A stretch of DNA of 7,625 nucleotides from Holophaga sp. (GCA_030691225.1 JAUYES010000048.1:1-7625), one strand, 5' to 3'; shown: positions 1-7,070, counted from the stretch's first letter. The notes: generated by a model from the sequence alone, not told the origin. Translations and numbers: made by a program.

Positions 1-80
1 TCGACAAAACCCCTCGTCCGGTAGGGCCGCGGTAGGGACTAGTTCAGACCACTGGGCGGCTGTGCGCCCGATAGCCCCCC
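1..80. other. Left edge, no recognisable gene
   Basis: This stretch lies downstream of moeA. It contains a short inverted repeat, GGGCG at 54-58 and CGCCC at 65-69, with a 6-nt loop. It starts 12 nt after the moeA stop and has no T-run following it in the direction of moeA transcription, so it is at best a weak 3'-end hairpin. One plus-strand frame (2-88) and one minus-strand frame are free of stops here, but neither has a start or a recognisable motif. Either could be the tail or head of a gene outside the window. Confidence 0.4.
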
Positions 81-1199
81 TTAGATAATTTCCAGAAACT
101 TCACGGGGCCAGGCTCGGCTCCGCCTTCGGGAATCCAGGCATAGACATCAGCTTGGGCCAAGCGCACGAGATCGGCGGAGCCTTTGCTGGAAAGAGGTTT
201 CACTTGTGCGCCTTCCCGCGTGCAAGGGTGCAAAAGAGGGCGATCTCCAGGATTAGGAACCGAGTCCACCAATTCACCCTGGCGCCAGGGATCTGGAGCC
301 GCCCTTCCCTCCAGTCGGGCCAGGATCACGGGCAAGAAGAGCAGGGCATTGAGGTAGGCAGAAACGGGGTTCCCCGGCAGGCAAAGGATCACTCGATTCC
401 CCAGGATCGCAGCAAGGGTTGGCTTGCCCGGCTTCAGGCGGATTTTGTGAAATAGGATCTGGGCGCCCATCGCTTTCAATACCGCTGGTAAATGATCTTT
501 TTCGCCCATGGACACACCACCAGCGGTCACCATCACTCTGCATTCCGGGTGGTCCCCAAAAAACCGCGCCACGGAATCGGGATCGTCAGGGACAGAGGGC
601 AAGGCGGTGGTATCAGCTCCGAGCGCGTGGGCCAAGGCCACCAACATGGGTCCATTGGAATCCCTAATCTGCCAGGGCGAAGGATTCCCTCGTAGTTCAT
701 CTCCGGTCGAGGCGATGCCGACCCTGGTTCGGTTCAAGATCGGCTGAGGCGAGCCCACCTGAGCCAAAAGTCCGCATCGAGCGGCGCTAAAGGGTCGTCC
801 TTCCGGTACCAGGAGAGCCCCCAGACGAGCCTGATCGCCCTGACGACGAATATGGTCGCCTGCATGCGGTTCTTTGATCGGCACCAGGAGGCCATCCCGT
901 TCCTGTAGATTTTCCACTGGAACCACGGCGTCTCCACCCGGAGGCAGGCAGGCTCCCGTCATGATTCTCAGGCAAGTGCCTGGCTCCACATGAAAAGCGG
1001 AAGGATCGTCTCCGGCGTAGATTATGCCCATAACCCGGCGCGGCAAAAGCCCCTCCTCGGCCCGGAGCACAATGCCATCCATGGCACTGCGATCGAGGGC
1101 CGGATCATCCCGATCGGCATAAATGGCACCTCCGCAAGGGGTAGGCACCGAGGTTTCTAATAGGGTTAGGGCTTCGCTTAAGTCGATCATGTCCTCCAT
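81..1199 (-). CDS. moeA: Molybdopterin molybdenumtransferase MoeA
   Basis: MoeA inserts molybdate into adenylylated molybdopterin (MPT-AMP) to give the active molybdenum cofactor, in the cytoplasm. The 372-residue product carries the family motifs in order: RSAMDG (38-42), MTGACLPPGGDAVV (80-93), the linker-domain pattern RRQGD with a following G-rich stretch (118-148), STGDEL (164-169), DSNGPM (180-185), the GGVSMGEKD signature (227-235), LKPGKP (255-260) and LPGNPVSA (274-281). The acidic residues usually needed for catalysis and metal binding (D41, E168, D235) are present. The C-terminal domain IV is short but seems complete. The start is uncertain: ATG at 1199 has little Shine-Dalgarno sequence before it, while the second ATG (codon 4, position 1190) begins MIDLSEAL, closer to typical family N-termini, but the GGAGG there is only 2 nt away. 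It is divergent from the flavoprotein gene. No other cofactor gene is visible, so partners may lie to the left. Confidence 0.95.
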   Translation of the reverse strand: MEDMIDLSEALTLLETSVPTPCGGAIYADRDDPALDRSAMDGIVLRAEEGLLPRRVMGIIYAGDDPSAFHVEPGTCLRIMTGACLPPGGDAVVPVENLQERDGLLVPIKEPHAGDHIRRQGDQARLGALLVPEGRPFSAARCGLLAQVGSPQPILNRTRVGIASTGDELRGNPSPWQIRDSNGPMLVALAHALGADTTALPSVPDDPDSVARFFGDHPECRVMVTAGGVSMGEKDHLPAVLKAMGAQILFHKIRLKPGKPTLAAILGNRVILCLPGNPVSAYLNALLFLPVILARLEGRAAPDPWRQGELVDSVPNPGDRPLLHPCTREGAQVKPLSSKGSADLVRLAQADVYAWIPEGGAEPGPVKFLEII

Positions 1200-1311
1200 C
1201 TAAACAGGAATGTGACAGGACTAAACCCCAGCTCAGGTAGACTGGTTAGATTCGTGAACCGGCCGGGGCTCTCGAACGCAAGATTTGACCGGCCCACCCC
1301 GGAGGCATCGG
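1200..1311. promoter_or_regulatory. Divergent intergenic spacer between moeA and the flavoprotein gene
   Basis: This 112-bp region must hold the promoters for moeA (leftward) and for the rightward gene run, unless moeA is read from further away. I could not find a convincing sigma-70 pair on either strand. It contains an 8-bp self-complementary CCGGCCGG at 1259-1266 and the heptamer ACCGGCC twice (1258-1264 and 1288-1294), exactly 30 bp apart. Calling this an operator would be speculation in GC-rich DNA. Confidence 0.4.
1301..1305 (+). promoter_or_regulatory. Shine-Dalgarno site of the flavoprotein gene
   Basis: GGAGG lies 6 nt before the ATG at 1312. This good spacing decides the start in favour of 1312 (MDLFARLSQ) over the in-frame TTG at 1285, which has no ribosome-binding sequence before it. 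Confidence 0.75.
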
Positions 1312-3027
1312 ATGGATCTTTTCGCCAGACTCAGCCAGACCAAGAGCGAGCCTTGGCTATTGCAAGGTTGGTTCCCTGGACAGAGTCTCGAGCTTGCTGG
1401 AGCCTTTGCCCAAGGTGGTGGCCTTGGCGTATTGAGGGTCCCCGCCTTCCCCGGCGAGGGGGAACTGGAGGCCTGGATTGAAAAAGCCAAGGGCGCTGGT
1501 CTCGATCTAAAGGGACTCCGGGATCGCTTCCGCGAAGTGGTCGAGCAAGCCAAGCAGCGGAGCGTGCCCTTCCTAGCCCACGGACCTGAGCCTTCTCAGC
1601 GCCTTTTGGAATACCTGCGAGGCTGCGGCATTCCCCGGTTGGCCTTTGTGCAAGACCCCGAAGAGGCCGAGCGCACGGCCCAGGAAGGTGCCGACGCCTT
1701 GGTGGTGCAAGCCGGCAACGACCTTGCGGAACGCCTCGCGGAGATCCACCGTCGCACTGGCTTACCTTTATTAGCCGAAGCCGAAAAAGATCTGGCCCGA
1801 GCCAAGGAATTGCTCCAAATCGAAGGCGTGAAGGGGCTTCAGCTTCGTTCCCCTCTGTTGCTGCACGCGGCGGCCTCCGTGGAGCTGCCCGGTTTTTCGA
1901 AACTCGCCAGCATTCCTTCCGCAGTGCTTGGTGAAGGCGTGAAAGCCCTGCCGAGGCTGAAGATTCGCAATCTCGACCTCCCCTATCCAATCATTCAGGG
2001 CGGCATGGGGGTGGGCGTTTCCTGGGAGGGTCTGGCTGGTGCTGTGGCTCGCACGGGGTGCGTTGGCATCGTTTCAGCGATTGGCACCGGCAATCACTTT
2101 CCCGACATGGTCGAACTGCGTCAGGGCAGGCCACTCGGGCCTGAGAATCTCAATAACAGCGAAGCCCTTACTCGTATTGTCAAGGAAGCCATCCGGCGCT
2201 CCGAGGGCAAGGGTGCCGTGGGCGTGAATATTCTGTGCGCCATCCAAGGCTACGAGCGGGTGGTGCGTGCCTCGGTGGACGCCGGAGCCCAGTTGATCAT
2301 TTCCGGTGCAGGCCTGCCCCTCAACCTTCCGGGTTATGTAGGAGATGCCGATGTCGCCTTGCTGCCCATCGTGTCCTCGGCCCGAGCCCTGGGTCTGATC
2401 TGCAAGACTTGGCAGCGGAAATTTAACCGCCTTCCGGATGCCGTCGTGCTCGAAGGCCCCGAATCAGGCGGCCACCAAGGTTTCAGCGCCGAGCAGATCG
2501 CAGACCCTGCCTTCTCCCTGGAAGCCCTTCTGGGTCCCGTGATCGAAGAACGCAACAAGTGGGGCGATTTCCCCGTGATCGTTGCCGGCGGCGTTTGGGA
2601 TCGGGCCGATATCGACCGATTCCTGGCCCTAGGCGCGGGGGGCGTGCAAATTGCCACCCGTTTCATCGGCACCCTGGAATGCGACGCGGATGCCAACTTC
2701 AAGGAAGTGATCCTGAAGGCGGAAAAGAAAGATATTCAGCTCGTCAAATCCCCCGTGGGAATGCCAGGCCGAGCGGTCGTGGCTGGCCTCCAGGCCTCCA
2801 TGCTGGATGGCACCGCGCCGAAGATTCGCTGCATCAGTGACTGCGTTTCCCCCTGTGAACATGGCGTGGGTGCGCGGGAAGTGGGCTACTGCATTGCGGA
2901 TCGCCTGGAAGACGCACGCAGCGGCAAAAAGGCCACGGGGCTATTTTTCACCGGTAGCAATGGCTGGAAGCTCAAGGAGCTGGTCAGCGTGCGAGAACTG
3001 GTAGCAGAACTAACCCAGGATTTTTAA
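1312..3027 (+). CDS. Nitronate monooxygenase-family FMN oxidoreductase with an extra N-terminal barrel-like domain
   Basis: The C-terminal 355 or so residues form a full NAD(P)H-dependent flavin oxidoreductase of the nitronate monooxygenase/2-nitropropane dioxygenase family, an FMN-binding TIM barrel. Visible motifs are PYPIIQGGMG (224-233), the GPESGGHQG segment with the likely catalytic His388, the phosphate-binding VAGGVWD (424-430) and GGVQIATRF. The C-terminus has a cysteine cluster (C507, C511, C515, C527) in a CX3CX3C...GYC pattern, then an FFTGSNGWK-type ending, as in the longer bacterial members. The true substrate is unknown; members oxidise nitronates or reduce enoyl or quinone-type substrates. 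The protein is 571 residues against the usual 310-370. Residues 1-210 are extra and resemble a degenerate copy of the same barrel: LAGAFAQGGGLGVL (28-41) and LPLLAEAEKDLARAKELL (151-168) mirror elements of the C-terminal domain. A strong Shine-Dalgarno supports the ATG at 1312. The next gene, RelA/SpoT, follows after 46 nt with stem-loops in between. Confidence 0.85.
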   Translation: MDLFARLSQTKSEPWLLQGWFPGQSLELAGAFAQGGGLGVLRVPAFPGEGELEAWIEKAKGAGLDLKGLRDRFREVVEQAKQRSVPFLAHGPEPSQRLLEYLRGCGIPRLAFVQDPEEAERTAQEGADALVVQAGNDLAERLAEIHRRTGLPLLAEAEKDLARAKELLQIEGVKGLQLRSPLLLHAAASVELPGFSKLASIPSAVLGEGVKALPRLKIRNLDLPYPIIQGGMGVGVSWEGLAGAVARTGCVGIVSAIGTGNHFPDMVELRQGRPLGPENLNNSEALTRIVKEAIRRSEGKGAVGVNILCAIQGYERVVRASVDAGAQLIISGAGLPLNLPGYVGDADVALLPIVSSARALGLICKTWQRKFNRLPDAVVLEGPESGGHQGFSAEQIADPAFSLEALLGPVIEERNKWGDFPVIVAGGVWDRADIDRFLALGAGGVQIATRFIGTLECDADANFKEVILKAEKKDIQLVKSPVGMPGRAVVAGLQASMLDGTAPKIRCISDCVSPCEHGVGAREVGYCIADRLEDARSGKKATGLFFTGSNGWKLKELVSVRELVAELTQDF

Positions 3028-3061
3028 TCGACAAATCCTGGAACGCCGGGGCTCCCTGGCG
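3015..3061 (+). promoter_or_regulatory. Two adjacent stem-loops at the flavoprotein/RelA-SpoT junction
   Basis: The first stem is a perfect 9-bp inverted repeat, CCAGGATTT (3015-3023) with AAATCCTGG (3033-3041). Its 9-nt loop contains the TAA stop of the upstream gene. Two bases later a second stem pairs 3044-3050 with 3055-3061: 7 bp with one G-U wobble and a 4-nt loop. No T-run follows either stem, so neither looks like a standard intrinsic terminator. The second stem ends 12 nt before the RelA/SpoT start. mRNA 3'-end protection, processing or partial attenuation are all possible. Confidence 0.55.
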
Positions 3062-3073
3062 CAAACTCAGGGT

Positions 3074-5299
3074 ATGACCGACGGCGATAGTATCCGCGAA
3101 GTCGTCCTCCGCGAGGGGGAGGATATAGCTTCGGGTCCTGAAGTCTGCCCCACCCAAGAGGGTGCCTACCAGAATGTTCGCCAAGCCTTTCTGCAGCATC
3201 ACCCCGATGGTGACGTGGTGCTGCTGGACAAGGCCTTCAAGGTCGGGAAAGTTGCTCACGAGAGCCAGCGTCGCAAGAGCGGTGAACCTTATTTCTTCCA
3301 TCCCTTGGCCGTGGCCCAAAGCCTAGCGGAATGGCGGTTGGACGCCGTGACCGTGGCCTGCGGGATACTCCACGACACCGTGGAAGACACCCTGATGACC
3401 CAGGAGGATGTCCGCAAATCCTTTGGCGAAGAAGTGTCCGAGATCGTGGATGGTCTCACCAAGATGTCCAAACTGGATTTCACGGACCGCACGCTAATGA
3501 ACGCCGAAAACGTTCGCAAGCTGCTGGTGGCCATGGGCAAAGATGTGCGCGTGTTGTTGGTTAAGCTCGCGGATCGCTTGCACAACATGCGGACCCTTGG
3601 CTCCATGCGGGAGGAGAAGCGTCGCCGCATCGCCCGTGAAACCCTGGAGCTTTTCGCCCCGCTGGCCAATCGGCTTGGCATGGGCGTCGTTCGTGGGGAA
3701 TTGGAAGATCTGTCGTTTGCCACCCTGGAACCCATGCGCTATCAGGAACTGCAAAAGGCTGTTGAAGACAAACGAATCAAGAACCAGGTGCTGATGGAGG
3801 AGATTCAAAACACCCTGGAAACGGCTCTAAAAGCGCAAGGAATCAAGGCTGAAGTTTACGGACGCGTGAAGCACCTCTACGGCATCTGGCGCAAGATGGG
3901 CGTTCAGGAAAAGGGCCTGGAAGAAATTCATGATTGGCTGGCCTATCGCATCATCTGCCCCGATCGCGCCGCGTGCTATACCGCCATGGGGCTGGTGCAT
4001 GCCCTCTACAAACCCATTCCGGGCCGCTTCAAGGACTACATCAGCCTACCCAAGGAAAATGGCTATCAGAGCATCCATACCACCGTCTTCATGCCCAGCG
4101 GCGATAGCTTCGAGGTACAGTTCCGCACCCACGAAATGCACGAGCACGGGGAAGCCGGCATCGCCTCGCACTGGACCTACAAAGAAGGTCGCATCGCCAA
4201 CCGTCAGGAAATCAATCAGGCTTCGTTCCTACGCCGCATGGTGGAACTGCACCAGGACGCCAGGGATAGCCGGGATCTCTTAGCGAATCTCAAGGGTGAA
4301 CTGTCCTTCAGCCGCATCCAGGTCTTTACGCCCAAGGGCGATCTGCGCAGCCTTCCCGAAGGTTCCACGCCCATCGATTTCGCCTACGCCATTCACACGC
4401 AAGTTGGCCATCACTGCGTGGGCGCCAAGGTCAACGGACGCATGGTGGCCCTGCGCTATCTCCTGGAAAATGGCGACCGTGTGGAAATCCTTACACGGGC
4501 TGACCACAAGCCCAGTCGGGATTGGCTCACCATCGTCAAGAGTGCCAGCGCCCGCAGCCGCATTCAGGCCTTCATTCGGGAAGAGGAACGTGCCCATGCC
4601 ATCGTCATGGGCAAGGAACGCCTCGAGCGAGATTCCCGCACCCACAATATCCATCTTGATGATCCGCTGGTGCACGCCAGCCTCGAGGCACGGCTCAAGG
4701 AATTGCGCATCAACAGCTGGGAAGCGTTTTACGCGGCGGTGGGTTTCAACCGCATTACCGTCCATCGGCTGCTCGAACCACTGTTGCCGGAAACGCACCG
4801 TAAAAATGAAGACAAGGCCCCGACCCTGGGCAACGATACGGTGCTGGTCGATGACAACGTCGGTGTGCTTTACGTGCTGGCCCAATGTTGCAAACCGATT
4901 CTCGGCGATGAAATCGTGGGCTACACCACCCGAGGCCGGGGCATCAGCATCCATCGTTCGGTGTGTCCCCATCTGCTTTCCGCCGCCATGAATCCCGAGC
5001 GCTGCGTGAGTGTGGCTTGGGGCAAGCAAAGCAAAGGTGTATTCGATACCGAGGTGGTGGTCACCACGGAAGATCGCCCCGGCATGGTGGCTGCGGTTTC
5101 CGATGCCATTCAGCATGCGGGCTTCAGCATGCAACGCTTCAACGCCTCCACTACGGAAGGCGGCGCGGGCCTTTTCCACATCGCCCTGCGCGTCAAGGAC
5201 CGCAACCACATCGTGGAACTCATGAGCGCCGTGCGACGGTTAAAGGGCGTCTTCACGGTTGAACGGGTGCGGGGGTCCATCTTCGGGTCCACCCGTTGA
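3074..5299 (+). CDS. rel: Bifunctional (p)ppGpp synthetase/hydrolase, RelA/SpoT family
   Basis: This cytoplasmic enzyme makes (p)ppGpp from ATP and GDP/GTP and also breaks it down, driving the stringent response to starvation. The 741 residues show the full long-RSH layout. The HD hydrolase domain (about 50-220) has H76 in FFHP, the H100-D101 and E104-D105 pairs in HDTVED, and D167 in LADRLHN, so hydrolysis should be active. The synthetase domain (about 240-370) has YGRVKH (262-267), GRFKDYI, NGYQSIHTT and EVQFRT with E347, so synthesis should be active too. A TGS domain follows (about 415-475), then a helical region, a zinc-finger-like domain with C605-C606 and H627...C631, and a C-terminal ACT domain (about 658-735, with DRPGM). 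The regulatory half that senses ribosomes and amino-acid state is therefore complete. The ATG at 3074 has only a weak CAGGG (3068-3072) close before it, and the N-terminus is about 20 residues longer than in well-known members. With both active sites it may be the cell's main RSH enzyme. Confidence 0.96.
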   Translation: MTDGDSIREVVLREGEDIASGPEVCPTQEGAYQNVRQAFLQHHPDGDVVLLDKAFKVGKVAHESQRRKSGEPYFFHPLAVAQSLAEWRLDAVTVACGILHDTVEDTLMTQEDVRKSFGEEVSEIVDGLTKMSKLDFTDRTLMNAENVRKLLVAMGKDVRVLLVKLADRLHNMRTLGSMREEKRRRIARETLELFAPLANRLGMGVVRGELEDLSFATLEPMRYQELQKAVEDKRIKNQVLMEEIQNTLETALKAQGIKAEVYGRVKHLYGIWRKMGVQEKGLEEIHDWLAYRIICPDRAACYTAMGLVHALYKPIPGRFKDYISLPKENGYQSIHTTVFMPSGDSFEVQFRTHEMHEHGEAGIASHWTYKEGRIANRQEINQASFLRRMVELHQDARDSRDLLANLKGELSFSRIQVFTPKGDLRSLPEGSTPIDFAYAIHTQVGHHCVGAKVNGRMVALRYLLENGDRVEILTRADHKPSRDWLTIVKSASARSRIQAFIREEERAHAIVMGKERLERDSRTHNIHLDDPLVHASLEARLKELRINSWEAFYAAVGFNRITVHRLLEPLLPETHRKNEDKAPTLGNDTVLVDDNVGVLYVLAQCCKPILGDEIVGYTTRGRGISIHRSVCPHLLSAAMNPERCVSVAWGKQSKGVFDTEVVVTTEDRPGMVAAVSDAIQHAGFSMQRFNASTTEGGAGLFHIALRVKDRNHIVELMSAVRRLKGVFTVERVRGSIFGSTR

Positions 5300-5300
5300 A
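5259..5300 (+). promoter_or_regulatory. Stem-loop over the RelA/SpoT stop codon
   Basis: AACGGGTG (5262-5269) pairs perfectly with CACCCGTT (5290-5297). Beyond one G/G mismatch two more T-A pairs extend it, giving 10 pairs around a 20-nt loop. The TGA stop (5297-5299) lies in the right arm. An overlapping small hairpin, AGGG-TTCG-CCCT at 5300-5311, follows directly. There is no T-run, so it is more likely an mRNA-stabilising or processing structure than a terminator. Confidence 0.45.
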
Positions 5301-5370
5301 GGGTTCGCCCTGGATTCCTCCAACTGAGGCGCTTCCCATTCCCTGGGCCTCGATAACGGCCAGTCTTCGA

Positions 5371-5913
5371 ATGGCGAATCGTCAACCTTCACCGCACAAG
5401 CTAAGCCCGTGGCTGCCCGAATCCCCCCGCCGAGCCGCCGTGGCTGTTTTGCTCTGGGGTGATGATGCCGGAGCCCGGCGCATCTTGCTGGTACAGCGCG
5501 GTCACTCGGCGCCCCATCACGCGGGAGAATTGGCCTTTCCGGGCGGTATGGTCGAACCCGCCGACCGCGACTTGCCCGCGACGGCCCGGCGCGAGTTGGC
5601 CGAAGAATTGGGCATCACCAAACAGCTCTGGGAATTGGGTTGCTTCCCCGATGGCGTGGCCAAGGCTAGAACTCGCTTCACGCCGGTCTTTTTCCGCTGG
5701 GATACCCTCGAACCAAATTTCGAATTGGGCTACGAGATTCATCAGGCCCTTCTGCTGCCTTTGAGGCCTTTGCTCAGCGCCCCTTGGGAGAAGGAAAACC
5801 TTGAACACCAGGGCTTGGTGCTTGATAGTCATCGCTTGGAATTAACGCAGGCCCCGCTCTGGGGGGCCACGGCCTTTGTGCTGAAGGCATGGCTAGACCT
5901 GCTGAAGGTCTGA
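5371..5913 (+). CDS. Nudix hydrolase, CoA pyrophosphatase (NudL)-like
   Basis: Nudix enzymes cut nucleoside diphosphates linked to another group. From ATG 5371 the protein is 180 residues. It has ILLVQRGHSAPHHAGELAFPGG (residues 38-59), which matches the pattern typical of the CoA-diphosphatase branch, then a Nudix box ending in RRELAEELGI with the metal-binding glutamates E75, E78 and E79. The box is slightly unusual: one residue longer between its first acidic position and the RE, with Asp in place of the usual Glu, as in NudL-type proteins. The C-terminal WGATAFVL also fits that branch. Probable action is hydrolysis of CoA or its oxidised or acylated forms to 4'-phosphopantetheine and 3',5'-ADP; other nucleotides, including alarmones, cannot be excluded. 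An in-frame TTG at 5296 overlaps the RelA/SpoT stop and would add 25 residues with no family character, so I prefer 5371, although no clear Shine-Dalgarno precedes it. Confidence 0.85.
   Translation: MANRQPSPHKLSPWLPESPRRAAVAVLLWGDDAGARRILLVQRGHSAPHHAGELAFPGGMVEPADRDLPATARRELAEELGITKQLWELGCFPDGVAKARTRFTPVFFRWDTLEPNFELGYEIHQALLLPLRPLLSAPWEKENLEHQGLVLDSHRLELTQAPLWGATAFVLKAWLDLLKV
5894..5912 (+). promoter_or_regulatory. Small stem-loop at the Nudix gene stop codon
   Basis: AGACCT (5895-5900) pairs with AGGTCT (5906-5911) around a 5-nt loop, with a further T-G wobble outside. The right arm runs into the TGA stop (5911-5913). A 6-bp stem is not rare by chance, so on its own this is weak; it is listed because the neighbouring genes show the same arrangement. 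Confidence 0.3.
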
Positions 5914-5925
5914 TACCCTCAGTTC

Positions 5926-6126
5926 ATGCGCTTCCTCGGCAGTCACGTTATCCATTTCTTTCTGATGGGCCTCGGTATTTCCGCGGTGCTGGGGTTGCTG
6001 ACTCCCACGCTGCGCCCCGAGCGCACCAAGGCCAGCATCCTCAAGCATGCCGCGGGCCTGCTCGGCATCGGCTTGGCACTCGCCTGGGTTATGTATTTGC
6101 TGCCTCTTAAGCCTGTCAGGTTCTAG
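5926..6126 (+). CDS. Small two-helix membrane protein of unknown function
   Basis: I do not recognise a family for this 66-residue protein. It has two hydrophobic stretches (about residues 9-26 and 43-60) separated by a basic linker, RPERTKASILKH (30-41), so it should form a hairpin in the inner membrane, probably with the charged linker in the cytoplasm and both ends outside. It starts at an ATG 12 nt after the Nudix stop and ends 2 nt before the GTG of the BrkB-family gene. That tight packing, and an open frame with a normal start, support it as a real gene translated with its neighbours. No catalytic or metal-binding residues stand out. A role as a partner of the following membrane protein is only suggested by position. 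Confidence 0.65.
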   Translation: MRFLGSHVIHFFLMGLGISAVLGLLTPTLRPERTKASILKHAAGLLGIGLALAWVMYLLPLKPVRF

Positions 6127-6128
6127 CC

Positions 6129-7070
6129 GTGTTCCAGGAAGCTCGAGCCCGCATCACCCGGGCCCAACGAGCCTTCCGCCACGTCACGCTCCTCGGATGG
6201 CGCCGCTTCGCTGTAGCCTTTCCGCGCCTTGGCCGTGCCGTCGACTTTTCTTGGGAAGTGCTCAAGAAGTATTACAAGGATGATTGCTTCAGCTATGCGG
6301 CTGGGCTCAGCTTCTGGCTCATCATCAGCCTCGTGCCCATGAGCACCCTGCTCTTCAAAATGCTGGGCCTAATCCTTGGCACGGGTGCCTACACGGTGCC
6401 CACCCAAGGGGTGCTGGAAACCATTGTGCCCTTCCTGCCCCCAGGCTTTGTCGAGGATTCCATCCGTAACAGCCAGCAGGTGGGCGGCCTGGGATTGTCC
6501 CTTCCCGTGCTCCTCTTTGGCAGCTACTGGGGCATCGGCCAGCTCGACACAAGTCTTGCCCATGTCTTCGGGCTCCGCATCAAGAAACACCGACAGACTC
6601 GCAAGAACCCGCTGTTTCGCCAAATCACGTTTCTCGTGGGTGGAATGATCATCCTGGTGCTGTTCATCGCCCTACTGGTGGGCGGCGCAATCAGTCGGCA
6701 TCTGCCCTTCCGCCAAATGGATTTTTTGCCCTATCTGCCGCCAATCCTTTGCTTGTTCCTCCTTACGGTGCTGTTGCAGCACTTGCCTCGCCTGCATGTA
6801 AAGTGGCGTCACGCCTTCCTCGGCGCGCTTATTTCCACCACGCTCTGGTGGCTGGCCAAATGGGGTTTTGCCGTTTACCTGAAGCACACGTTTACCTGGG
6901 GCATCATGTACGGCTCCATGCTGAGCATGGTGGCAGGGCTCACGTTTCTCTATTATTCGAGCGCCATTTTCCTGCTGGGTGCCGAGATCACGGCCGCCTT
7001 CTACCGCCATGAATCGGGAACCACCGCTAGACTCCGGATTCCAGACTATCTGCGGGAACCAAAGCCCTGA
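6129..7070 (+). CDS. YihY/BrkB-family inner membrane protein
   Basis: The 313-residue product belongs to the YihY/virulence factor BrkB family, often misnamed ribonuclease BN. After an arginine-rich cytoplasmic N-terminus (1-50) the family start DDCFSYAAGLSFWLIISLVPM (51-71) begins the first membrane segment. About six segments are visible (roughly 57-83, 119-143, 167-188, 200-220, 229-250 and 259-285). The last one carries the conserved ending MYGSMLSMVAGLTFLYYSSAIFLLGAEITAAF (260-291). The short C-terminal tail is polar. The molecular function of this family is not settled; export or envelope roles have been proposed. Translation starts at GTG 6129, 2 nt after the preceding stop, with CAGG about 9 nt upstream, so coupling to the small membrane protein is likely. 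It is the last gene of the rightward run. Confidence 0.9.
   Translation: MFQEARARITRAQRAFRHVTLLGWRRFAVAFPRLGRAVDFSWEVLKKYYKDDCFSYAAGLSFWLIISLVPMSTLLFKMLGLILGTGAYTVPTQGVLETIVPFLPPGFVEDSIRNSQQVGGLGLSLPVLLFGSYWGIGQLDTSLAHVFGLRIKKHRQTRKNPLFRQITFLVGGMIILVLFIALLVGGAISRHLPFRQMDFLPYLPPILCLFLLTVLLQHLPRLHVKWRHAFLGALISTTLWWLAKWGFAVYLKHTFTWGIMYGSMLSMVAGLTFLYYSSAIFLLGAEITAAFYRHESGTTARLRIPDYLREPKP

Noticed and set aside
1..88. Stop-free reading frames touching the left edge on both strands, possibly the end or start of another gene
   Set aside because: Fewer than 30 codons each, no start codon or recognisable motif inside the window, and the plus-strand frame would overlap the moeA end. Not enough to call.
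1212..1251. Possible sigma-70 promoter: GTGACA at 1212-1217 with TAGACT at 1238-1243
   Set aside because: The spacer would be 20 bp, too long, and the -10 box matches only 4 of 6 bases.
1285..1311. TTG at 1285 as the start of the flavoprotein
   Set aside because: No Shine-Dalgarno precedes it, whereas ATG 1312 has GGAGG at an ideal 6-nt distance.
1331..1990. Minus-strand open frame of 219 codons opposite the flavoprotein N-terminal domain
   Set aside because: Its composition is arginine- and proline-rich, typical of antisense shadows, and the plus strand shows clear barrel-like sequence with a good ribosome-binding site.
4280..5209. Long minus-strand open frame of 309 codons opposite the RelA/SpoT gene
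   Set aside because: It lies entirely within a gene with all expected domains, and its translation shows no family motif; a GC-rich antisense shadow is the simplest explanation.
5300..5311. AGGG-TTCG-CCCT hairpin as a terminator after RelA/SpoT
   Set aside because: Only four base pairs, closed by G-C instead of the stabilising C-G, and no T-run follows.
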